A stretch of 64,000 bases of DNA from assembly GCA_002256935.1 (NCBI GenBank), contig NCGL01000040.1, positions 1-64,000 of the forward strand. Direction: 5' to 3'. How positions within the stretch are numbered: position 1 is the stretch's first letter; each line of letters starts with the position of its first letter. The translations under genes were made by a program, and so were the position numbers. Shown piece by piece: positions 42,911 through 51,355 of the stretch. Under the pieces are notes generated by a model that ran no database searches, had not been told where the DNA came from, and saw nothing but the letters and a program-made list of their open reading frames with translations. The DNA is from Bdellovibrio sp. 28-41-41 (GTDB taxonomy: Bacteria; Bdellovibrionota; Bdellovibrionia; Bdellovibrionales; Bdellovibrionaceae).

Positions 42911-43021
42911 AATTACAATGTAATTAAAATTATAAAGCAATATAAATATCAATTTAGATATGAAAATAGTTATACACATATCCACAAGTTACAATGTAAC
43001 AACAATATCCACATTTCCACA
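42911..43021. promoter_or_regulatory. Divergent promoter region with TTACA-N-TGTAA palindromes and DnaA-box-like repeats
   Basis: Palindromes AATTACAATGTAATT (42911-42925) and GTTACAATGTAAC (42988-43000) share the core TTACAATGTAA, centres 76 bases apart. Around the second lie four same-strand 9-mers of DnaA-box type: TTATACACA (42970, exact consensus), ATATCCACA (42978 and 43005) and ATTTCCACA (43013). They form two tandem pairs 35 bases apart. The neighbouring 42905-42960 stretch is very AT-rich. Regulatory use is likely; the bound proteins are unknown. Confidence 0.5.
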
Positions 43022-43055
43022 TCTAGTGAGAGTATTCTTGTTTCATGGAGGATAC

Positions 43056-44378
43056 ATGGATTCGCATAAAGCAAATGATCGTGGAGGTATCAAATCGATA
43101 CTTCGTTATGTTGGATTATTTTCGGTGTTGCTCTCGGGTATTACATTTATGGTGCAAGGCTGGAACGAGTTAACGGGACTAAATAGATACCTTTCGTTCT
43201 TTGCTTTTGTGGCTATTCTAGCCGGACTTTCTTTTCTATTTCAGCGGCAATTCAGCGACAAACTGACGGCAAAGATATTCGCGGTACTTTCCGCTCTAGG
43301 GATTACAACTTTGGTTTCTCAAATTGGATCCATTGTGTACTCCTCGGTTAAACCAGGCGTTGTATCGGTCCCCGAGGTTTTTCGTTCCGTGATTCCCGCG
43401 GCTGATTTTATGGTAATCGGAGTGGTCACCGGGCTAGCACTGATACCGATTGCATTACTAGGATTTAATTCCCTTCTTAAATCACGATTTGTTGAGTCAG
43501 CACTGCTATATATAGCTCTTAACGCCGTACTCATAATTCCGCTCAGAGATCCCGCGTGGAATTCATTGCTTTTACTATCTCAGTTTCTAATTCTATTTTG
43601 GGGTTATAAGCGATTAAAAATTCAACTGGCCATAGAAGATCGTTGGAATCGAATCGGTTTTTTTGGATTATTGAGCGCGCCGATTCTGACCTTGATGATC
43701 CGCTCGTTGTTCTACCCCGTAAATGAATACTATTTTGCAACACTGTTTGGTGTTGTGGGACTAGCGCTTGTGTTTGTTCCAACGAAACCCGTCAGCCGGG
43801 ATGAAAAAGAAGTAGCTTCGTTATTTACTGGTATTGGGTATTTCTCGCTACTGGGATCTTGGTGGTTTTTTACAGAGCACACATATTTCTTGTATTTGCG
43901 AAGACCCGAAATTGAAGCGATGTTTGGTTTGCTATTCCCCTATGTCCTGTTCGGTGGAATGGCCGCAATTTCTTACCTCGTGTATCGCGCCAAAGGCAAT
44001 GTTTACGAATTCTATAAAGACGGCATTATATTTTGGATCAACATAGCGATCAGTCATTCGATCCTGAATACGTTTAAATTTGAAACCCACGCGGTTGGAA
44101 TACTAGTTTCAGCGGGGCTCGTAGCCTACTCGTATCGACAACATTACAAATGGCTTCTTGTTATGAGTGTGCTAAATGTGGTTCTTTCGCTAACCTATTA
44201 CTTTGATTTTATTACCGATCTTTACAAAAAATCTCCTTGGCTTTTCTATGCCTTGATAGGGATTGGCCTAATTTTGATCTCAGCATTTTACGATCGTATT
44301 GCGAAAACTATTGGACTTCTTCGTATTCGACCTTATTCTGCTCCAGATTCCGTAGAACCTCCTCGTCAGGACCATTGA
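43056..44378 (+). CDS. Polytopic membrane protein of unknown function
   Basis: 440 residues from the ATG at 43056, which has a perfect GGAGG five bases upstream; the frame extends further back without a good start. About twelve hydrophobic segments across the whole length and a short charged N-terminus and C-terminus. It resembles DUF2157-like bacterial membrane proteins only in general pattern. Its 3' end overlaps the converging gene 44308-45135 by 71 bases. Confidence 0.72.
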   Translation: MDSHKANDRGGIKSILRYVGLFSVLLSGITFMVQGWNELTGLNRYLSFFAFVAILAGLSFLFQRQFSDKLTAKIFAVLSALGITTLVSQIGSIVYSSVKPGVVSVPEVFRSVIPAADFMVIGVVTGLALIPIALLGFNSLLKSRFVESALLYIALNAVLIIPLRDPAWNSLLLLSQFLILFWGYKRLKIQLAIEDRWNRIGFFGLLSAPILTLMIRSLFYPVNEYYFATLFGVVGLALVFVPTKPVSRDEKEVASLFTGIGYFSLLGSWWFFTEHTYFLYLRRPEIEAMFGLLFPYVLFGGMAAISYLVYRAKGNVYEFYKDGIIFWINIAISHSILNTFKFETHAVGILVSAGLVAYSYRQHYKWLLVMSVLNVVLSLTYYFDFITDLYKKSPWLFYALIGIGLILISAFYDRIAKTIGLLRIRPYSAPDSVEPPRQDH

Positions 44379-45135
44379 GGGTTTTTGGCTGGGCACTGTC
44401 GGCGCCAGTGCCTAAACTGGGGCGCTTCAGCTTGAACGTCCTGCTAATTCGAGCTTCGCGAGGGGAATTCAAATCGACTCCTGAAGTAACTCGAAAAAAA
44501 TCTTCGGTAATTTCGATCCGCTCAACGCCTAAACTGGTAACATCGCCAAGGAGGTTGGCAAAAAATCGCTGAATTAAACTAAATGGCTCAAAGAAAACAT
44601 CAACGAACGGGATATAACGAAAAACCCTAAGAAAAAACGTTTTCACTTCACCGACTCCAAGTAAAGAAGCGGGAACTGGTTTGACCTTTAGTTGAGGATC
44701 ATAGATAAAATCGCCGATGAAATTAGAAAGTTTAGGCGGATCTAAGTGGTAGCCACGCAGAAAGAAAATAGTCAAGTGTGAGCCTTCTTTCTTCTCGCTG
44801 TAGTGAGCGCAAATGTAAACTACAATCCGGTCTTTAGTAGCGTCAAAACCAAGAACTGGCAGCGGAACTAGCGAGAAAAAATCGTCGTTCTGAAGGCGAA
44901 AAAATCCTTCAAATGTTCCATAAAATTTATTTACTCCGCCTTTTGTTTCAAATTCAAACTCGGACTGAAGCGGAATATTTTTTGGCATAGATACTTTTTT
45001 AAGGGCAATAGATTTTGTAATTTTGGTACCAAAATTATTAAGGTCGCTTGGTTGAAGTTGGCAGCCATTTTCAAATGAAAAACAGCTTTGGTTTACAGAG
45101 ACAATCAATATGAACACAAAAAAGAAGATTCTCAT
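44308..45135 (-). CDS. Secreted protein of unknown function
   Basis: 275 residues. Signal peptide about 1-20 (MRIFFFVFILIVSVNQSCFS). The mature protein has two cysteines (one in ENGCQLQ, one in YICAHY) and a central FIGDFIYDP segment that resembles FIGDISITIP of the upstream gene product, hinting at shared ancestry. Third gene of a three-gene secreted-protein operon (4-base overlap with the one before). No family recognised. Confidence 0.62.
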   Translation of the reverse strand: MRIFFFVFILIVSVNQSCFSFENGCQLQPSDLNNFGTKITKSIALKKVSMPKNIPLQSEFEFETKGGVNKFYGTFEGFFRLQNDDFFSLVPLPVLGFDATKDRIVVYICAHYSEKKEGSHLTIFFLRGYHLDPPKLSNFIGDFIYDPQLKVKPVPASLLGVGEVKTFFLRVFRYIPFVDVFFEPFSLIQRFFANLLGDVTSLGVERIEITEDFFRVTSGVDLNSPREARISRTFKLKRPSLGTGADSAQPKTLNGPDEEVLRNLEQNKVEYEEVQ

Positions 45136-45935
45136 GGAATGTTCTGCCCTTCCTTGTTTCCTGAAAAGTGCTCAATCGAGCCCTTAAAACAAGAGTCACG
45201 CTGGGAGACAAGGTTGTAGTTTGTTAGCATAGAAATTGAAATTGATTCCTGTTTTGCATTCTGGACGATCGCAGTAATTTTATAAGCTCTTTTTTTATTT
45301 AAATAGAAAGGGGTTTTCGCGCTTAAATTCACTTTTTCAGCAGAAAATCCATCGAGAGAGTCGATAATAAAATATTCGGAAACACTTCGGCCCTTAGGGA
45401 TTGTAATTGAAATATCCCCAATAAAATTTCCTAAATCACGATCCATGGGATCGCTGACAGTGCAAGTCGACTTTCCGTTTTCGGTGACGACTTTGTTTGT
45501 CTTTTTAATAAGGTGACCAAAAAAATTTTCAAATGATAAAAAAACAAACTCGCCGGCCAATCCAAAAATTCCAGTATGTGAATTTTTCCATTCCAAAAGA
45601 ACGGGAGGTAAATATTGGCCTTGCTCGTTTAAAACCCAAAGCCAGACGCGACTTGGTTTTTTATCTTTGAATGTATATTTTAGCGATTCGTAAATGCAGG
45701 CACCAGCGCCTGGGTAGTTTACCGGTGTTCCATTCTCAAGTCGGCATGAGTGGACTCTGATGCCGGCGTCTTTAAGCATCTTATCAATGTCAATAATAGC
45801 AGACTGAATAATGCGATAGGTTTTGCTGGCGTCAACAAATGAAGTTGGCGGCGCATCGTTTGTGGTTGTTGGCGCCGCATTTAAAAGCGACGATAAAAAA
45901 AGAGCGGCTAAAAAGCGGCTCAAATATTTATTCAA
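45132..45935 (-). CDS. Secreted protein of unknown function
   Basis: 267 residues with a signal peptide (1-20, ending LLNA before APTTT). Cysteines occur in four places (HSCRLE, GACIYE, STCTVS and DSCFKG), enough for two disulfides, fitting a periplasmic or exported protein. Middle gene of the operon, 10 bases after the upstream gene and overlapping the next by 4. Function unknown. Confidence 0.65.
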   Translation of the reverse strand: MNKYLSRFLAALFLSSLLNAAPTTTNDAPPTSFVDASKTYRIIQSAIIDIDKMLKDAGIRVHSCRLENGTPVNYPGAGACIYESLKYTFKDKKPSRVWLWVLNEQGQYLPPVLLEWKNSHTGIFGLAGEFVFLSFENFFGHLIKKTNKVVTENGKSTCTVSDPMDRDLGNFIGDISITIPKGRSVSEYFIIDSLDGFSAEKVNLSAKTPFYLNKKRAYKITAIVQNAKQESISISMLTNYNLVSQRDSCFKGSIEHFSGNKEGQNIP

Positions 45936-45945
45936 TTTTTACCTT

Positions 45946-46731
45946 CTATTTTTTTGATCTTAATTTAAAATTGCCATCAAACTTAACCGTCAAATTTGCA
46001 TCATACGTTCCAGAAAACTCACATATTGCTGGTTTCATGACAGACTTTTCTGGAGTCTTTTCTTCAAAAGCACTTTTCCAAGCGGTGCAATTACCTTTGA
46101 ACGCAAATTTGCCATCCGCCAATTTTTGATCAAAATCAACGTTGATATCTTTAATGCGCATATTGAACATTCCGAAATTTTTACTGTTTACAGAAATATC
46201 TAACAATTTTGAATCATCAAACGTGTTACAAAAATTATTATTTAAAGAATAATTTTGGCAAAAGCGAACGGTCAGTTTCATTTTTTCAGTAGTGCCCGAT
46301 TTTACTTTAGCTACGACATACATCTCTTTGGTGGAAAAACTAATCGCTGGAATTACGTTTTTAACTTGGGCGGCAGTGTTGGCTTCGTCAACAAAACTAT
46401 AAAGTAGTTGATCCTTAAACTTAACCATCGTTGAAATGTCCAGGTATTTAAAATCAATAGTAGTTTTGCTCTCGTCACCTTTTTGAGTAACTTTAAAATT
46501 TAAGTCGACATCGAAAGACAATTTTGCCAGAACAACCTGGTTCAAAATAGCGATTAAGGCTGAATTCGTAGCTGCATCTTCCGCAGTTTGGTTTTTTGAA
46601 TCTAGTTTTTGGTCAGTCGGTGTTTTACTGGGCTGTTTTTTCACAGCCGGGGTGCCGTCTACTGCTAAACTTACCAATGGTGTTGAAACAATTAATCCGG
46701 CGATCAAAAGTTTAGAGAATACATTTTTCAT
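45946..46731 (-). CDS. Secreted protein of unknown function
   Basis: 261 residues from the ATG at 46729-46731 (GAGG four bases upstream); a start four codons earlier lacks spacing. Signal peptide about 1-24 (ends VSLA). A Lys/Gln/Thr-rich linker follows (about 30-60) and then a predicted beta-rich domain ending in KFDGNFKLRSKK. First gene of the three-gene secreted-protein operon. No family recognised. Confidence 0.65.
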   Translation of the reverse strand: MKNVFSKLLIAGLIVSTPLVSLAVDGTPAVKKQPSKTPTDQKLDSKNQTAEDAATNSALIAILNQVVLAKLSFDVDLNFKVTQKGDESKTTIDFKYLDISTMVKFKDQLLYSFVDEANTAAQVKNVIPAISFSTKEMYVVAKVKSGTTEKMKLTVRFCQNYSLNNNFCNTFDDSKLLDISVNSKNFGMFNMRIKDINVDFDQKLADGKFAFKGNCTAWKSAFEEKTPEKSVMKPAICEFSGTYDANLTVKFDGNFKLRSKK

Positions 46732-46835
46732 AAAGCCTCGCAAAAATATTTTGAACCGTAGTATATCTTACTTAGTTAGGTTTGTGTGATAATTCTACCA
46801 AGGAAACATATGATTTCCTGCCGCTAAATGTTCCC

Positions 46836-46854
46836 GTGTCAACATTGTTGACAC
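46836..46854. promoter_or_regulatory. Perfect 19-base palindrome in a divergent promoter region
   Basis: GTGTCAACATTGTTGACAC: 9-base arms around one base. It lies 105 bases before the secreted-protein operon (minus) and 72 bases before the gene at 46926 (plus), and it contains TTGACA. AGGAAA-N7-TTTCCT (46801-46819) and ACTGTCACAGT (about 46862) flank it. Typical of an operator for a dimeric regulator, which is not encoded next to it. Confidence 0.5.
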
Positions 46855-46925
46855 CAAAAACTGTCACAGTGAAAAGACATATTACAGTTTGCGATCGTCA
46901 AGCTTCTGTGTAATGATTTTCTCAG

Positions 46926-47378
46926 ATGCGCTCACCACTACTTATTGCATTTTTATTTCTAATGGCACTCTCGATGGCAGTCGTGCTGGCTGTTCCAAAT
47001 TTCAAAAAGAAATTCAAAGAATACTTTGTAACAGAACATCGAACGATTCTAGGTAAAGTAGTTGGTAGTTTAAGTCCCGGTGCGGAAACGTATGTGATTT
47101 TGAAAATAAAACAGAAAGAAAACATTTTCGTTGAGATCTACAAAGAAGATCCCAAAACGGAAACACTGCAGTTTTTGCAAAAATTGGATCTTGGACAGAA
47201 AAAAGAAGGTCATTTTACTTTTAAAGGTGAAGCAACAAACCTAGTATTTACAAATATCGACAATGACGAGAACCTTGAAATATTGGTCCCTGTCTTTGAC
47301 TCCGAGATGACGGCGCGCCTGTATACGGTAAAATATAATGAATCGATAATGCAGTTCGAAATCCTTAATTCGAATTAG
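46926..47378 (+). CDS. Exported or anchored protein of unknown function
   Basis: 150 residues. N-terminal signal peptide or anchor (about 1-22), a basic patch NFKKKFKEYF, then a beta-strand-rich domain. The segment NIDNDENLEILVPVFDS resembles FG-GAP/VCBS beta-propeller loops, but one blade is too little for a propeller. Function unknown. Lies 121 bases upstream of ftsE. Confidence 0.62.
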   Translation: MRSPLLIAFLFLMALSMAVVLAVPNFKKKFKEYFVTEHRTILGKVVGSLSPGAETYVILKIKQKENIFVEIYKEDPKTETLQFLQKLDLGQKKEGHFTFKGEATNLVFTNIDNDENLEILVPVFDSEMTARLYTVKYNESIMQFEILNSN

Positions 47379-47499
47379 TTACTTGCTATTTGTATACCCC
47401 ACCTTGGTCTATGTGCTAGCTCACCGGACTTAGATAAAGAAGATCTCAAATTGGCATTTCAAAATTCAATTTCGGCACCGCGGGATTTATCATTAGAAT

Positions 47500-48162
47500 A
47501 TGATAGAATTCTCTCACCTTTATAAGTCTTACGACAAAAAAATTCACGCGTTGAAAGATATTAATTTAAAAATTGATTCTGGCGAATTTGTATTTTTAAC
47601 GGGGCCATCTGGAGCAGGAAAATCGACTTTTTTTAAAATGATTACGGGCTATGACAATCCAACATCCGGAAAAATTACAGTTGGTAATTTTGACTTAAAC
47701 GCGATTAAAGAATATGATCTGGCTACCTATCGCCGAAAACTAGGAATTGTTTTTCAGGATTTCAAATTGCTTCCTGATCGCACCGTTTATGAAAATGTCT
47801 GCCTACCATTAAGAATTCAAAAGCATCACGAATCGTTCATTAAGAAAAGGGCTCTGGAGGTACTAGATTTAGTAGGCTTGTCAGAGAAAATCGAACAATT
47901 TCCTGAATATCTTTCAGGAGGAGAGCAACAGAGAACAGCTATTGCTAGAGCCATTATTCATCAACCCGGTGTTCTGATTGCCGATGAGCCGACTGGTAAC
48001 CTTGATCCCGAGATGAGTAGCAAGATTATCGATGTATTTGAGAAAGTCTGCGCACAAGGTACCACCGTGGTTATTGCGACTCATGATCACGAATTAGTTA
48101 AACGTAAAAACAAAAAAGTAATCGAGCTTATGAACGGCGCGGTTCACAGAATGAGCTTATGA
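47500..48162 (+). CDS. ftsE: Cell division ATP-binding protein FtsE
   Basis: 220 residues, normal. ABC ATPase that, with FtsX, controls septal peptidoglycan hydrolysis at the inner membrane. Walker A TGPSGAGKST, Q-loop VFQDFKLLPDRTVYENV (the DRTV after LLP is typical of FtsE), signature LSGGEQQRTAIARA and Walker B VLIADEPTGNLDPE. Overlaps ftsX by 4 bases. Confidence 0.95.
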   Translation: MIEFSHLYKSYDKKIHALKDINLKIDSGEFVFLTGPSGAGKSTFFKMITGYDNPTSGKITVGNFDLNAIKEYDLATYRRKLGIVFQDFKLLPDRTVYENVCLPLRIQKHHESFIKKRALEVLDLVGLSEKIEQFPEYLSGGEQQRTAIARAIIHQPGVLIADEPTGNLDPEMSSKIIDVFEKVCAQGTTVVIATHDHELVKRKNKKVIELMNGAVHRMSL

Positions 48163-49043
48163 AAGAATATAAACAAAAATCGATTCAGCGAGTAACTGCT
48201 ATTTCAATTATCGGCGCCACATTTGCCGTTATCTTGGGATTCTACCTACTATCAAAAAACATTAGTCATATTCTGTCCATCTGGGGTGAGAGCAACAAAT
48301 TGATTGTCTATCTAGATAGTGATTCTGAAGACTATATCCGACGCTCAACACAATTGCGCCTTGAGAAGAACATTCTAGTGGATAAAGTGGTATTTTTCTC
48401 TAAAGAGCAGGCGATTGCTGATTTCAATGCCCAGATATCGGGCTACATGTCAGGTATTCAAAACGATGGCGCCCTACTGCAGGTGATCCCGCCCTACTTT
48501 GAAGTTTATTTGAAAACTGAAGGAACACTTGAAGAACTCAACGCTAAAGCCAAAGCGATGGCCATAGAAGTCCGTGAGTGGAATGGGGTTGAGGATGTAT
48601 CCAACGGATCATTATGGACTGAAAAATATTCGCGACTGAGTCAGTCGGTAAGCGCTTTCTTCATGTTTCTGGGATTGATTCTGTTTGCCCTATCATTTTT
48701 CGTGGTTTCAAGTTCAATCAAATCACACCTATTTCAACGTGCTAAAGAGATCGAAATCCTAGAAATGATTGGCGCCACTAAATTTTATATTCAGCGACCT
48801 ATTTTTATCGAAAGTTTAGGCATAATTGCCGTCGCATTTCTTATAGGTCTTGGAGTTAACTCGGCCTTGTTCTTTTATTTCAATTCTTTCTTTGAAAATC
48901 AGCTCAAGCTGTTAAACCTGAATCAAGTATTTCAGTTTTTCAATTTCTTTGAGTTATTCATCGCCTTTGGCGTTTCAGTTGGCATGGGTCTTTTGGTAAC
49001 ACGATTAACGTTTAGTCGCCTATATCGGTTCCGCCACGCATGA
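48159..49043 (+). CDS. ftsX: Cell division protein FtsX
   Basis: 294 residues. Membrane segment about 15-32, a periplasmic loop about 40-160 (the part that binds EnvC-type partners), then three segments near 170-188, 220-242 and 262-284. The block AKEIEILEMIGATKFYIQRPIFIESL is the conserved FtsX cytoplasmic coupling segment. Overlaps ftsE and the downstream EnvC-like gene by 4 bases each. Confidence 0.93.
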   Translation: MKEYKQKSIQRVTAISIIGATFAVILGFYLLSKNISHILSIWGESNKLIVYLDSDSEDYIRRSTQLRLEKNILVDKVVFFSKEQAIADFNAQISGYMSGIQNDGALLQVIPPYFEVYLKTEGTLEELNAKAKAMAIEVREWNGVEDVSNGSLWTEKYSRLSQSVSAFFMFLGLILFALSFFVVSSSIKSHLFQRAKEIEILEMIGATKFYIQRPIFIESLGIIAVAFLIGLGVNSALFFYFNSFFENQLKLLNLNQVFQFFNFFELFIAFGVSVGMGLLVTRLTFSRLYRFRHA

Positions 49044-50140
49044 GATGGATCTTAGCTCTTTTCTTTTTTAGTTCATATGCTTTCTGTGCCACAGTGGATG
49101 ATATTCAAAAACGAGTGGCGCTTAAGCAAAACAAGCTGATGAACATCGAAATTAAGCAAGATGCTTTGCTACGTGATCTAATTTCCATAAATAAGAAAAT
49201 TAAATCACAAACCACAAAGATGTCTAACGTTCAAAAAGAAGTCGAAATTATTAATGCTGAAATCGACAGGCAAAAATTTGAAATCAAAACAATGTCAAAG
49301 CAACTTGTAGAATCAAAAAAGCGATTGACGACAAAGATCAAAGCAATTTCCAAGATTAAATCTGGCAACCTACTACAAGTGGCATTGGTGCATTCAAATC
49401 TGGCTGATATTGAAAAAAGTGTAAAGATGATGGGAATTATTGCAAGCTATGATGTTCAATTCATCAATGACTACTACGAGAAAAAATTAGAACTTGGGCG
49501 TAATATAAAAAATTTGAACTCGCGTAATGAAGTGCTTAAGAAAAAAGAGGCTCACCTTACAGAGCAAAAACTAATTCTCGAGAAAGATTCTGCGTCCCGA
49601 GTTGCTTGGCTAGAACAGGTAAAAAAGACAAAAATGTTTACCGAGACGGAAATTGGTAAAATGAGAAAAAATAAAAATAACTCAGAATTCGAAGATCTAG
49701 GGGTATTTGATATTTTCTCGAAAGAAACGATTGTTAAAAACAAAGGATTACTGAAACCCCCGATGCAAGGCGAACTATCAGATGCCTATGGGGTTAACGT
49801 TTCTGATTCAGTTATCGTAAATAGCTCTGGTATCTTTTTAGCATCGACAAATATTCAAGGTATAAAAGCTTTGTTCAACGCGGAAGTTGTTTATTCCGGG
49901 ACAATTGAAGGTCTTGGAAAAGCCGTGATTCTAGATCACGGCGACAACTACTATTCTGTATACGGTAATTTAAATAATATTTCGGTTAAGACAAAACAAG
50001 TAGTTCGAACTGGGCAGGTGATCGCTCAAAGCGATTTTAGTCCACTATTTGGAAGCAACGGATTGTACTTTGAAATGAGACATTACTCGCAGCCGCTCAA
50101 CCCCCGAGATTGGATAAGGAGTTTCCATGAAAGCAACTAG
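49040..50140 (+). CDS. EnvC-like murein hydrolase activator, degenerate M23 domain
   Basis: 366 residues. Signal peptide about 1-16 (ends AFCA), a long coiled coil about 18-200, and a LytM/M23 fold about 245-362 (GKAVILDHGDNYYSVYGNL, QVIAQSDFSPLFGSNGLYFEMR). The metal ligands of active LytM enzymes are not preserved: the first HxxxD motif reads NSSGIFLAS and the HxH pair is replaced by YGN. So it is probably not a peptidase but an amidase activator like EnvC, controlled by FtsEX. Overlaps the next gene by 14 bases. Confidence 0.87.
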   Translation: MRWILALFFFSSYAFCATVDDIQKRVALKQNKLMNIEIKQDALLRDLISINKKIKSQTTKMSNVQKEVEIINAEIDRQKFEIKTMSKQLVESKKRLTTKIKAISKIKSGNLLQVALVHSNLADIEKSVKMMGIIASYDVQFINDYYEKKLELGRNIKNLNSRNEVLKKKEAHLTEQKLILEKDSASRVAWLEQVKKTKMFTETEIGKMRKNKNNSEFEDLGVFDIFSKETIVKNKGLLKPPMQGELSDAYGVNVSDSVIVNSSGIFLASTNIQGIKALFNAEVVYSGTIEGLGKAVILDHGDNYYSVYGNLNNISVKTKQVVRTGQVIAQSDFSPLFGSNGLYFEMRHYSQPLNPRDWIRSFHESN

Positions 50141-51355
50141 AACCACACTATTTAAATGCGTACTAGGCATACTGGCGGTATCATCCGTTTTCCTAGTATC
50201 ATCAGCGCAAGAGCGATACACTGAGTTGCAAAACTTCAGCAAAGTTCTGAATTTAATTCAGCAATACTATGTTGAAGAGGTTGATACCAAAAAGCTGATC
50301 CAGGGCGCTATTAAGGGGATGCTAAAAGAACTAGATCCCCACACTAGTTTCATGACGGCGGATGTATTTAAAGAATTCGAAACAGAAACCAGCGGAGAGT
50401 TCGGTGGTCTTGGGATCGAGATGTCGATTCAAAATGGAGTGCTAACGATTATTTCTCCGATCGAAGACACACCGGCTTGGATTGCGGGCGTTAAACCCGG
50501 CGATAAGGTCATTGCGATCGATAAGAAATCTACAAAAGGTTTGAGTCTTGTAGAAGCCTCTCAATATATTCGTGGAAAGAATGGCACTAAGGTGGTTTTA
50601 AAAATCGTGCGTGAATCCAGTCCAAATCCGATCGATATTACAATTACGCGCGGCCAAGTAAAAATTAAATCAGTTAAATACACTGATATGGAAGATGGCT
50701 ATGCGTACGTACGCGTAACTAGCTTTATCGAAAACACGGCGAAAGATTTAGAAAAAGCTCTAGATAAGCACGTTGAAAAACATAAAAAAATTGAAGGGCT
50801 GATTATCGACTTGCGCAGAAATCCAGGTGGCCTGCTTGATCAAGCGATTAAAGTGAGCGACTTAGCGCAAGCGAAATCGTTTCTGGTGCTCTTCAAGATA
50901 ACAAACGTGCATTGATCGCCGGTGAGCGCACGTTCGGTAAAGGCTCAGTTCAATCGATTGTTAAGCTTCCTGATGGTAGCGGTTTGAAATTGACAGTAGC
51001 GCGCTATTATACTCCGAAGGGCGTTTCCATACAAGCAGAAGGAATTAAGCCTGATATCGAGATTGAAGATATCGAAGCCGAAGCATTTGCTAAAGCTATC
51101 ATTAAACAAAAAGGCTCACGTGAAAAAGATATTCAAGGTCACTTAAAAGGTGATCGTGAAGATCAAGAAGATGCCGCAGAAGGTGATAAAAAACAAAATA
51201 TCAGCAGCAACGCCACTTCTTGGTGGAACGACGTAACAGCAAGCAAGGATGAAAACTTGTCGCCTAAAATGAAAATGCTTAAAAATGATTTTCAAGTGTA
51301 TCAAACTTTCAATTACTTGAAGACATGGAAGAGCTTAAAAGGTATCACTAGATAA
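50127..51355 (+). pseudogene. C-terminal processing protease (S41/Ctp), broken by an internal out-of-frame deletion
   Basis: The first frame (50127-50915) gives signal sequence, N-terminal domain, PDZ domain (GGLGIEMSIQNGVLTIISPI, about 90-170) and the start of the S41 core up to [15 protein letters not shown]. The normal next 40-50 residues are missing. From 50864 a second frame reads [20 protein letters not shown], then [20 protein letters not shown] with the catalytic Lys, to the stop at 51355. The block around the nucleophilic Ser is therefore out of frame and partly gone, and no active enzyme can be made. Follows ftsE-ftsX-envC. A real deletion or an assembly error are both possible. Confidence 0.85.

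Noticed and set aside
42905-43056. Chromosome replication origin
   Set aside because: DnaA-box-like repeats and AT-rich DNA are present, but no dnaA, dnaN, gyrB or similar genes are near; kept only as a regulatory finding.
50912-51355. Separate small gene after the first half of ctp
   Set aside because: Its only start is a TTG in the middle of the conserved S41 core, and the frame reads upstream of it as ctp; it is the second half of the broken gene.
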